Source of the DNA: Candidatus Nitrososphaera gargensis Ga9.2
Lineage (GTDB): Archaea > Thermoproteota > Nitrososphaeria > Nitrososphaerales > Nitrososphaeraceae
Assembly: GCF_000303155.1 (NCBI RefSeq)
Contig: NC_018719.1
Span: forward strand, 1,860,001 to 1,924,000
DNA length: 64,000 nucleotides
Direction: 5' to 3'
In this document: piece after piece, positions 16,526 through 23,888 of the stretch
How positions within the stretch are numbered: position 1 is the stretch's first letter
Layout: each line of letters opens with the position of its first letter
Program-made: the position numbers and the translations under genes
The notes under the pieces: model-generated
What the model was told of the DNA's origin: nothing
Database searches by the model: none
The model's input: only the letters and a program-made list of their open reading frames with translations

Positions 16526-17410
16526 ATGATAGGCAGAGAGGTGTCTAGGCAAAAAGTCGTTGCAGCAGCATCGATAGCTGCTGCAGCAATCGTCTTGGCA
16601 ATATTTGTAGCAGCAACCCTGCCAGATCGGGGTGACACGACAGTGGCCACAAACAACAGCTCTGCCGCAGGCCAACAGCAGGACGACGACAACAATAACA
16701 GCACCGAGCAGATAAGAAACATCATTTACAACGTGAAATTCGAGTGTGGCACAATATCCGGAGACGAGGGGCCGCTGAGGCCGGGCCACTATGACACCGA
16801 CATTGGCATCTTTAACAAGCAGGACTTTGCAGTAAAAGTCCAGTGGAGCGCTACAGCAAACGACAGCAGGAACACAAACTCGATCCTGAGGACATTGCAG
16901 CCGCAGAGCGTGACTGGAATAGTGTGCAAGGATCTGCGCCAGATCCTTGGAAATAACCAGAGCTTTGTCGAAGGGTATGTCATAATTAATGTGCCTGTAG
17001 AGCAGGGGTTGCTCGGGTCGCTGTCTGGCGGCAGCACCGTGCTTGGCCGCTCTTCTGACGACATCAATATTCTTGAAGTTCAGGCGTTCTATACTGCAAA
17101 CGCACTAGCCGAGCTTCCTCACCCGGTGTTAGTCGACAAGATAACGTTTGCAATAACAAATGATACAAGCGGCAAGATCCCGGCCGATATGATTGGAAAA
17201 ACTTTGGACATTACTGTGCCTTCAGAAATGAATGAAATATCCGATCCAGAAGCAAAGGTCAGGAACGTGCTGGCTGAAAAATATGCTCTCTCGGAACAAG
17301 AGCTTGTCGGCTTGCAGATAGAGGTACGGGATATAGGTATCGGCGTGGGCACAATGATAGACGACCATGCGATCTCGCTTTCAAAAATCACGCCGCAGGC
17401 AAGCGGATAG
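16526..17410 (+). CDS. membrane-anchored extracytoplasmic protein
   Basis: 294 residues. One N-terminal membrane segment (VAAASIAAAAIVLAIFVAA), then a low-complexity N/D/Q/S linker (residues about 37-62) and an extracellular domain with two cysteines (FECGTIS and GIVCKDL) that may form a disulfide. The end (AEKYALSEQELVGLQIEVRD) is helical. Domain unknown. ATG 16526 lies about 20 bases after a box at TTTAATATC and is divergent from the PEF-anchored protein. Confidence 0.75.
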   Translation: MIGREVSRQKVVAAASIAAAAIVLAIFVAATLPDRGDTTVATNNSSAAGQQQDDDNNNSTEQIRNIIYNVKFECGTISGDEGPLRPGHYDTDIGIFNKQDFAVKVQWSATANDSRNTNSILRTLQPQSVTGIVCKDLRQILGNNQSFVEGYVIINVPVEQGLLGSLSGGSTVLGRSSDDINILEVQAFYTANALAELPHPVLVDKITFAITNDTSGKIPADMIGKTLDITVPSEMNEISDPEAKVRNVLAEKYALSEQELVGLQIEVRDIGIGVGTMIDDHAISLSKITPQASG

Positions 17411-17464
17411 CAGCAAGCTTGTTCGCAAAAAAACAATATATTCTTCCCTTGGCTTCTCTCATGC

Positions 17465-18091
17465 ATGGCTAACTTTACCCTTCCTCCATTGCCTTACTCG
17501 TATGATGCACTGGAGCCACATATTGATGCAAGAACCATGGAAATCCATCACACAAAACACCACCAAGCGTACACCGACGGCCTGAACAAGGCGCTTAGCA
17601 GCTTAGGTCCGGAATGGCAGAACAAGAACGACGTTGTAGACATTTTGAAGAACATTGATTCCGTCCCGGAAAGTGCAAGAGGTGCCGTCAACTTCCACGG
17701 CGGAGGCTACAACAACCACACCCTTTTCTGGAACAACATGAAAAAAGGCGGTGGCGGAGAGCCAAGCGGCGAGCTGGCAGACGCGATCAAGAAGGCGTTT
17801 GGCAGCTTTAACGACTTTAAGACGAAATTCCAGACAGACACTGTCGCAATTCAGGGAAGCGGCTGGGGATGGCTTGTCAAGAACGCATCCGGCGGAGTGC
17901 AGTTTATCACCATGCCAAACCAGACAAGCCCGTGGACAAGGTGGAACAAGGAAAAGCTTACCCCGTTGCTAGGACTTGACGTATGGGAGCACGCATATTA
18001 CCTGAAGTACCAGAACAAGCGTGCCGACTATGTCACGGCCTGGTGGAATGTGGTCAACTGGGACGAAGTCGCCAAGAGGTTCAGGCAGTAA
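17465..18091 (+). CDS. sod: superoxide dismutase [Fe/Mn]
   Basis: 208 residues, full length. Metal ligands are H28, H85, D172 and H176 (MEIHHTKHH, YNNHTLFWNN, GLDVWEHAYYLKY). It turns superoxide into hydrogen peroxide and oxygen in the cytoplasm; there is no signal peptide. Whether iron or manganese is used cannot be decided by eye. A box (CAATATATTC, centre about 17437) lies 26-28 bases upstream of ATG 17465, giving a leaderless message. Important in an aerobic ammonia oxidiser. Confidence 0.97.
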   Translation: MANFTLPPLPYSYDALEPHIDARTMEIHHTKHHQAYTDGLNKALSSLGPEWQNKNDVVDILKNIDSVPESARGAVNFHGGGYNNHTLFWNNMKKGGGGEPSGELADAIKKAFGSFNDFKTKFQTDTVAIQGSGWGWLVKNASGGVQFITMPNQTSPWTRWNKEKLTPLLGLDVWEHAYYLKYQNKRADYVTAWWNVVNWDEVAKRFRQ

Positions 18092-18117
18092 AAAACCCTC
18101 TTTCCTTTTCTTCATTT

Positions 18118-18249
18118 ATGTTATACCGCGTGGTCTGCCCAGCCTGCAACAGTTCTTTTCCAAGCTATGAAAGATATATCGATCATGTCTTCAAAGATCA
18201 CGCTAATGAACCGGCGCTCCGCATGAAAGCCAGAATTGTGCGCGACTAG
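18118..18249 (+). CDS. single C2H2 zinc-finger microprotein
   Basis: 43 residues from ATG 18118, 26 bases after the dismutase stop. The finger is textbook: C-P-A-C, twelve residues, then H-V-F-K-D-H (CX2CX12HX4H). A short basic tail follows. The stop interlocks with the convergent YkgJ-type gene in CTAG at 18246-18249. It may be cotranscribed with the dismutase gene; no promoter box stands out between them. Confidence 0.7.
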   Translation: MLYRVVCPACNSSFPSYERYIDHVFKDHANEPALRMKARIVRD

Positions 18250-18980
18250 TTTTTCTTCTTCCGCACATCCACGAAATTGACTGTGCCATAGTTCTCCCGT
18301 GTCGTCCTGCTCACCGCCATGTTGTAGCTGTAGATCTTGGCAGAATATTCCTGCAGAACCGGCATCATACTGTCCATTGACTTGTCAAGATAAAAGCCAG
18401 GGCAGTCGCCTGTGAACTGGAACGTTGCGTGCACTACAGGCTGCCCCCTCGCGTCGGCTTCAAGCCACGAGGCGAATGGATATAGCCAGCAGACACCGGG
18501 CTTGTCAGGGTGGATGCCGCAGTAGCCCTTGTCATCCAGGAACCTACAGCGCAGCGGCGTTCCGTCTTGGTCCGGCCGCTCGTCCACTTTGCGCTTGAGG
18601 GAGATCATTGTAAGCGTGGTGATTATGTTTCCAAGCATTCCCTGCTCCTGCCAAGTTGAAACCAGAGTTTCATTTTTCAAAAATTCCGGCTCTGAAGCAT
18701 AGCCTATCTTTCTAGAGATCATCTTGATGTCGTCCTTTGTCAATGGCAGCCTGCCCTGACGCTCGCAGCAGTTGTGGCAGTCGGGCCAGAGGCACTTCCA
18801 GAGGACATAAAGGTTGTCCTTTGACAGCACCGGAATATGGAATACCACACCTCCAACATTCACAGGATTGTCGACTACGTCGTCGCGCCTGCCCGTCTGG
18901 AGGTCGTACAGTTTTGGATCAATCTTCCATTTTTGGGCTAGGAGGTCGAGTGCGTCCTTGACCGAGGTGTCTGCCTGCAC
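18246..18980 (-). CDS. YkgJ-type cysteine-cluster protein
   Basis: 244 residues. The family cysteines are present: CLWPDCHNCC near residue 65, then RCRFLDDKGYCGIH and PGVCWLYPF. These proteins bind a metal, zinc or an Fe-S cluster; the function is not settled. No membrane segment. Another member with the same motif order is encoded at 49878-50462. Confidence 0.85.
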   Translation of the reverse strand: MQADTSVKDALDLLAQKWKIDPKLYDLQTGRRDDVVDNPVNVGGVVFHIPVLSKDNLYVLWKCLWPDCHNCCERQGRLPLTKDDIKMISRKIGYASEPEFLKNETLVSTWQEQGMLGNIITTLTMISLKRKVDERPDQDGTPLRCRFLDDKGYCGIHPDKPGVCWLYPFASWLEADARGQPVVHATFQFTGDCPGFYLDKSMDSMMPVLQEYSAKIYSYNMAVSRTTRENYGTVNFVDVRKKKN

Positions 18981-19021
18981 TGTGATAAATTATAAACCCG
19001 GAGGTTTAAACGTACTCCACT

Positions 19022-19390
19022 TTGCTCAGCCCGCAACACGAGCGACCCGTGGAAGAGCAGCAGCCGGTTGTTAGAAGAAAGGGCAAACATGCATCGTCCA
19101 CGGAGAACCGCAGGATGGTATGGGAAAACGTGGTGTGGCCGCTGGTTCTAGAAGTCAACAGGTCATATTTCACGCTAAAAGAATACCACGTAAAAAGGGA
19201 CGCTTTTTGCAAGGAGAGCGGCGTCGCGCCTTCAAAGGTTGCTGGCGGCTTTGTTTCACTTTTGATAAAAAACATCATCACCAGAGACAAGAATATCTAC
19301 TCTATCCACTACCGCCTCATTCCTTATATGAGGAAAAAGGCTCCTCTTGAATACGGTCTTGTTATCAGGGAAGTCAATACAAAACGTTAG
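19022..19390 (+). CDS. hypothetical basic protein
   Basis: 122 residues from TTG 19022; an internal ATG at residue 32 (19115) is an alternative. Boxes near 18988 (AAATTATAAAC) and 19009 (GTTTAAAC) support RNA starts at about 19014 or 19035. The body (YHVKRDAFCKESGVAPSKVAGGFVSLLIKNII) looks like a helical DNA-binding fold, but no family is recognised. Confidence 0.6.
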   Translation: MLSPQHERPVEEQQPVVRRKGKHASSTENRRMVWENVVWPLVLEVNRSYFTLKEYHVKRDAFCKESGVAPSKVAGGFVSLLIKNIITRDKNIYSIHYRLIPYMRKKAPLEYGLVIREVNTKR

Positions 19391-19425
19391 AGTCAAATAT
19401 AGGGTATGCAGTCGGGTTTTTGGTT

Positions 19426-19547
19426 AGCCCGGTCGTCTAGTGGCCAATCTCCAAGGTTGAGGGCTAGGGATTCCAGGCTCTGGATCTTACTAGAAAAAGA
19501 AGAAAAGAAACCTGGAGACAGCAGTTCGAATCTGCTCCGGGCTACCA
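19426..19547 (+). tRNA. trnQ: tRNA-Gln (CUG) with two introns and encoded CCA
   Basis: Acceptor AGCCCGG (19426-32) pairs with CCGGGCT (19537-43); discriminator A and CCA are encoded (19544-47). The T arm is AGCAG-TTCGAAT-CTGCT. Anticodon stem CCAGG (19473-77) pairs with CCTGG (19511-15); the loop gives anticodon CTG at 19480-82 with a canonical 26-base intron (19484-19509) after position 37. The D arm also holds about 20 extra bases (roughly 19446-19465), flanked by GGCC/GGCT that can pair: a second, non-canonical intron. Removing both leaves a normal 76-nt tRNA. A box at CAAATATAGG (centre about 19399) lies 26 bases upstream. Confidence 0.93.
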
Positions 19548-19713
19548 TTTCCTTACATGAAAAGAAGCAATATTCTTGCTCCTTTTGAGCAAATAAGCAA
19601 GAATAAACCTTGTTCCATTTTTGCTGCTGTACGAGATCACAGTTCCGGTTCGAACTGCCTCTCGTCGTGCCTTTGCAGTTTTTCCGCCTTTTATACTTTG
19701 GAGCTGGTATATT

Positions 19714-21405
19714 ATGTTGGGTAGTAGAGACTATGCAAGGCTGATAATATCGGCAATGGCAGACGGCAAGCCAAAGTCAGCTCAAGATATCGTCAATGCT
19801 ACCAGCCTTGAAAGAAGCAAAGTCTGGACTGCACTATCTAAACTGTGGAGAGCGGGTCTTGTTCTCCGTACTGATAGACCGGTATCAGAAAACTGCAAAA
19901 AGTTCAGAGGCAGGCACGGGGCAACAAGCAACACCAGACTGTACCACCTGTACGTATTGAACGGAGATAGTACTGAGCCTCAAGATTACAGCATTGATGG
20001 CCGTAGGTTTGTGCGATTCAGCAGCGAGTATTCAGACAAGAGGGGCAGCAAGGGGGAGAAGAGCAAGGCACGGTTGATCTTGAACTTCCTCAAAGATAAC
20101 TCAGATAGGGCGTTTTATTCTACCGAGATATACAACGCGCTGAAAGACAGGGGAGTAAAGATGCCGGACGTAATGACTGCAGCAAGAAGGTACGAAAGAA
20201 AAGGTTTGCTGTACATCAGAGGATACCAGACGCATGATTCTTGCTCCCCTTTTGCAGAAGGCTATCTTGTAACTTGGATCGACAGCAGCAACAAAGATGA
20301 AACAAGCGCATTGAAAGACGCGGTGGCAAAGACAAACCAGGCACTTAGCAACAAGGCGTCCACAAATCCGGTGGTAGAAAGGGTGCTTGCAATAAGAAAC
20401 ACCACGATAGCCGAAAGCGAGCTTGGGAGGCTGGTGAGCTTTAACCTGATAAGAGACAAGCTTGGAACAACCGAAAACGAGGCCAACACGGCAGTTGCAA
20501 GAGCTATGCAGCTCTATCCCGGTATCAAAGAGGTCAAGCTGTTTGGCAATTTCAGGTACTATTACCACGAGTCTTCAATGAATGGCGAGGTTCTAAATGC
20601 AGCTTTGGAGATGGCAAAGAACTACATCAGAATGAGCAAGGGAAGGGCAAACCGCATTGGCCACAACTGGGAAGCTTGTGTTGAATGGTTCATTGATAAA
20701 TTCACTGTTGGAGCCGAATTCAGAATGCAGAATCACAGGAATAATGGCAACGACGGCAGGATGGACCCAAGGCGCATTACTCTCCATTTGATCAAAAGCG
20801 TGGGTGATAGAAGGCAGAATGCAGAGGTAGACAGGGTGTGGACGGTGACACCGTCGGTGTTTGCCAAGCCCATCACATACGTGCTGGAATGCAAGTGGGG
20901 CATTGTGAGAAGGAAGGACCTTGACGACTTTTTTAACGTGCTCAAGTGGAGCACTGACTTTGGCGTAGACACGCCGGAAGGAAGGCAGGTAAAAAATGGA
21001 GTAATCGGTGTATTTGCCGCAGGAGCCTTTGAAGATATCCACATAAAAGTAAATGGCAAAGATGGAACAGAAGGAGAAAAGATCACTCTCGCACAATATG
21101 CATCAAGATTGAATGTTCAGCTGCTGAGGGCCTCCGACTTTAACCAGAAGCTGCACGACAGGCAGGTGCCAAAAGAAGTCACCGTCCAGAAGATATGCAG
21201 GGCGGCAAGGAACGAAAATGATGTCAGAAGGATGCTAGATGCGATATGGGATAAACCTGAAAATGCGGTCAAGGTGTTGAGCGACGCAATAACGGCTAAC
21301 AGCGACGTGTACAGATTTGAAGAAGAACTTGAAGAAGGCAAGGGGAAAGAAAAAAGAGAAGTCCTTCCTACTGAACTTCCTTCAACTGCCGCAGCTGAAG
21401 TCTAG
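19714..21405 (+). CDS. winged-helix protein with PD-(D/E)XK nuclease-like domain
   Basis: 563 residues from ATG 19714; a box at TTTTATACTT (centre about 19693) rules out the longer form starting near 19621. Residues 1-55 form a winged helix (KSAQDIVNATSLERSKVWTAL); residues about 115-180 look like a second one (FYSTEIYNALKDRGVKMPDVM). Residues about 330-500 carry E371-V-D373 and E392-C-K394, the strand-D-strand-ExK pattern of restriction-type nucleases, followed by a helix (RKDLDDFFNVLKWS). The protein may bind and cut DNA; no methylase or helicase partner is nearby. It lies just downstream of the tRNA gene, a common integration site. The family is not recognised. Confidence 0.7.
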   Translation: MLGSRDYARLIISAMADGKPKSAQDIVNATSLERSKVWTALSKLWRAGLVLRTDRPVSENCKKFRGRHGATSNTRLYHLYVLNGDSTEPQDYSIDGRRFVRFSSEYSDKRGSKGEKSKARLILNFLKDNSDRAFYSTEIYNALKDRGVKMPDVMTAARRYERKGLLYIRGYQTHDSCSPFAEGYLVTWIDSSNKDETSALKDAVAKTNQALSNKASTNPVVERVLAIRNTTIAESELGRLVSFNLIRDKLGTTENEANTAVARAMQLYPGIKEVKLFGNFRYYYHESSMNGEVLNAALEMAKNYIRMSKGRANRIGHNWEACVEWFIDKFTVGAEFRMQNHRNNGNDGRMDPRRITLHLIKSVGDRRQNAEVDRVWTVTPSVFAKPITYVLECKWGIVRRKDLDDFFNVLKWSTDFGVDTPEGRQVKNGVIGVFAAGAFEDIHIKVNGKDGTEGEKITLAQYASRLNVQLLRASDFNQKLHDRQVPKEVTVQKICRAARNENDVRRMLDAIWDKPENAVKVLSDAITANSDVYRFEEELEEGKGKEKREVLPTELPSTAAAEV

Positions 21406-21607
21406 CCAGGTCCCGCCTTAGCGTTCTGTCATACAGCACAAGCAGGCCTTGGTTGACGGCATCGGTGTTGTCCGAAACAAGGCCGCGCTGCTTCAGCTCA
21501 AGCAAAATCTTTGCCGGTTCGCCTTCTATCTCTGTGTTGATTCTGACTCGGGTCCGCGGGTTGTCTGCAATTTGCGTTTCTTCTGTGGTTGCATCATTCA
21601 CCTCCAA
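21368..21607 (-). CDS. ribbon-helix-helix (CopG/Arc-like) DNA-binding protein
   Basis: 79 residues. A beta strand (TRVRINTEI) is followed by two helices (EPAKILLELKQRG and TDAVNQGLLVLYDRTLRRDL), the ribbon-helix-helix layout; such proteins act as dimers on short inverted repeats. Its 3' end overlaps the nuclease-like gene by 38 bases, tail to tail. An array of palindromic 8-mers begins about 245 bases upstream of its start, a plausible binding region. Confidence 0.7.
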   Translation of the reverse strand: MEVNDATTEETQIADNPRTRVRINTEIEGEPAKILLELKQRGLVSDNTDAVNQGLLVLYDRTLRRDLARLQLRQLKEVQ

Positions 21608-21852
21608 ATACTACAGCACTGTACGAATTTAAGGCAGGAAAATTGCGCCGGGTTTGTGAATTACCATATCTGTTCTAGAGCTATAGATTGGCATGATTCA
21701 TGTGTGAATTTTGCTATTAGCTAGCAAGAATCTTGTGTTTTTACTTACAAGAATGTTTATTAATTCTAATATCGATAATGATATTGCAAAATAATAACAT
21801 CAGAACTACCGAACGTAATTCTAATTGCAGGCAATGCCTGCTTCCCATACGT

Positions 21853-22174
21853 TGGTACCATGTCGGTACCAGAACAGGCGGTGCAGTAGCACCAAACCCA
21901 TCTTTAGACGAATCGATTTATTTTCAGTTAATCTGTGCAGTTTGCTTGATACCAGTGGTACCAAATCTGGCACCAGAAAAGGAATTTTGGTACTAGTGGT
22001 ACCACTTTGAGCATATGATCTGGCACCACTGGTGCCAAAATGGGTGATACCAGCGTCGTGTTTGGTACCAGAACAAGCTCTGGTATCAAAAAATGGCACC
22101 ATGGTGCCAACTTGCAGGACGATGGACATATCAGATTTGGCACCAGGCATAGCTGAGTGGCACCACTGGTGCCA
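21853..22174. repeat. array of 18 TGGYRCCA-type palindromic 8-mers
   Basis: Eight-base sites of the form TGG(T/C)(A/G)CCA, some with one change, start at 21853, 21864, 21887, 21947, 21956, 21968, 21988, 21997, 22021, 22030, 22045, 22063, 22081, 22094, 22102, 22138, 22158 and 22167. Five couples are spaced 8-9 bases, close to one helical turn: 21947/21956, 21988/21997, 22021/22030, 22094/22102 and 22158/22167. Several form larger palindromes, such as the 16-mer at 22094-22109. No convincing gene overlaps. This is the pattern of a multi-site protein-binding region: operator, iterons or partition site. Confidence 0.8.
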
Positions 22175-22736
22175 ATTAATTAGATCGGACATGGGAACCA
22201 TACGCGAGCCCTGTCTGATACATGCAAGAGCCGCCTGGCCCTGTCAAGATATGCTTGAATTGAATTGAAAAAAAGAACGTTGCTGCCAAAAAGCACCGGC
22301 CTTGTGCTTTTGGCGCTTGCTGCAGATATGCGGCAGAATGGCAATGATGTTGTGCGGACTTGACTTGTGACTCCAAAAGGTTTTGGTTACTGCCGGTGCC
22401 AGAGAGATATTCTCCCCGCATTCTCCATTTTCATGTCCAATTCTCTTTTACCTTATCATACATTTTCTGCTCTTTGCACACGCCTGTAAGTAAGGTTGTA
22501 GTACTTTATCATTCAAGCAATCATCGCGCACTACAATTTGCCTGAACCAGAGGTCTTGCCACAGGTGTGCTCCGCTGATGTTGGTTGCTAAATTTATGTC
22601 CTAATGTGTGCCATTCTACAACTCTCACTTTGTTCGTCGTGCATAAGTGGTGACACATCATGTCTTTAGCTCTACACACAACATGACCTCCAATATCACC
22701 AAAAAGTAAAAGTGCAAGTGCCATATCTGGAAAATT
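22175..22736. other. gene-free stretch
   Basis: No open frame here has gene-like features. It holds the inverted repeat at 22285-22314 and a weaker one (TTGTAGT at about 22494 with ACTACAA at about 22534). A minus-strand frame at 22521-22724 has no visible domain and an unusual composition; I do not call it. Confidence 0.5.
22285..22314. repeat. hairpin-forming inverted repeat
   Basis: GCCAAAAAGCAC (22285-22296) pairs with GTGCTTTTGGC (22304-22314) over 11 base pairs with one bulged A and a 7-base loop. It could be a transcription end signal or part of a small RNA. It lies 110 bases to the right of the palindrome array. Confidence 0.55.
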
Positions 22737-22928
22737 GTGAACAAAGTTAGGATATTTTCGCTGGCAATCGTAGTACTGGCTTCACTTGCCATAGCAGTGG
22801 CTTGGATGACCAGCATCAGAGATCATACAACGCCTATCGAAACCAATTCAACTTCTCTTAATATCATGCAAAAACCACGGAACTATTCCATAAATGTTAC
22901 CGACTCTGTCTCCTTGTTGGACAAATGA
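22737..22928 (+). CDS. short exported protein of the DSVSL-repeat group
   Basis: 63 residues from GTG 22737. Residues 3-24 are a signal peptide or anchor. The end, NYSINVTDSVSLLDK, resembles the units of the repeat protein at 23889 (NITDAASLADE, DTIALSDSVAV). It may be a truncated or minimal member of that group. An A-rich box (AAAAAGTAAAAG) is centred about 26 bases upstream. Confidence 0.55.
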   Translation: MNKVRIFSLAIVVLASLAIAVAWMTSIRDHTTPIETNSTSLNIMQKPRNYSINVTDSVSLLDK

Positions 22929-23058
22929 CCTCCAGGATAAAAAAAGTGACTCCTGGGCATATTATCGGATAATTTGTTACTGTTTTCCACTCTTTGGCAT
23001 TTTTTGTGAAAAATCTGACAGAACTTTCTTATACACCCTATAATGACCGATAGTGCAG

Positions 23059-23885
23059 ATGTTACAAATCAAGCGAGTATTGCTGCCTTCAATCATAGCG
23101 TTTGCATTGTTGTCGGCTGGCTCCTTCGGTTACTTTCTCGCTGCTAATAATTCTCCCCCCCCCCGAGCGTTAGCGACGCCAAGCTGACCGACTCTATCAG
23201 CAGTGCTTTGAAAAACGACGAAGTCGTTATTAGAGTTCATGATAGCGCAGGCAACATAAAATCCGAGCAAAAAGCCCACAACATAATCACGAGCGCCGGT
23301 GCCATTTACTTTTGCGTGCAGATGAACAGGTGCGAGAGCCACATTACAGGCGAGACCCCTAATGTAGTAAGCGTCGCAAATCCCACGTGGTGGGTCCAAT
23401 TCATAAGCGGCACTCCAAACTCCAACGAGCCAACTGCGGCAGATTGCACGGCGCCGTCAGGCGGTGGTGCGCTATCCGGTGTAGTGTCTGCTGGCAGATG
23501 TATTACCAGTTTTGGTGCCCCGCCAGCCCAGTATCAGGCAGGAGGATCGATAATCACTGTCAGTGCTACCACCGGAAGTGGGCAGTTGAGGGGCACAGGA
23601 ACATTCGATACCACAAATAATTTTGTGCAGTTAACGCCAGCTACTGTCTGCTCAATTGTAAACGACGGAACTGCACCCTCGTCCGGCACATGCCAGTTTA
23701 CAGATTCGACGCCAGTGCTTACGAACATGAGTGGCGGCACAATAACGATCAATGGCCTTGCCCTTGCAAGCGGCGATGGTTCTAACACGGCTGCAGGTCC
23801 GCTGATAATTGCAGAATCCGCCATAACTGCTGTGACTCTTAATCCCAACGATACCATCAGCGTCTCGTGGACAATAGTGACATAG
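23059..23885 (+). pseudogene. exported protein gene interrupted at a C10 tract
   Basis: ATG 23059 (box at CTTATACA, centre about 23033) opens a signal peptide: LLPSIIAFALLSAGSFGYFL. The frame then enters ten cytosines (23155-23164) and ends at a TGA 30 or so bases later. A second frame, open from the C tract to TAG 23883-85, encodes an extracytoplasmic domain of about 240 residues with four or more cysteines and repeated beta strands. Eight or eleven cytosines would join the two frames. It may therefore be a phase-variable gene, a true pseudogene, or a sequencing error in the homopolymer. The mature domain is not recognised. Confidence 0.7.
23155..23164. repeat. C10 homopolymer tract inside coding region
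   Basis: Ten consecutive C between the signal peptide and the mature part of an exported protein. The number is out of frame by two; loss of two or gain of one restores reading. Confidence 0.9.
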
Positions 23886-23888
23886 AAT

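Noticed and set aside
19621-19713. Longer N-terminus for the nuclease-like protein
   Set aside because: The promoter box at 19689-19698 lies inside the extension, so it would not be transcribed.
21841-22180. CRISPR array at the repeated TGGYRCCA motifs
   Set aside because: Units are only 8 bases, irregularly spaced and palindromic, with no constant repeat of 24 or more bases and no cas genes.
22521-22724. 67-codon minus-strand frame in the gene-free stretch
   Set aside because: No domain, no promoter at its start and no neighbour; Cys/His content is suggestive but spacing fits no finger.
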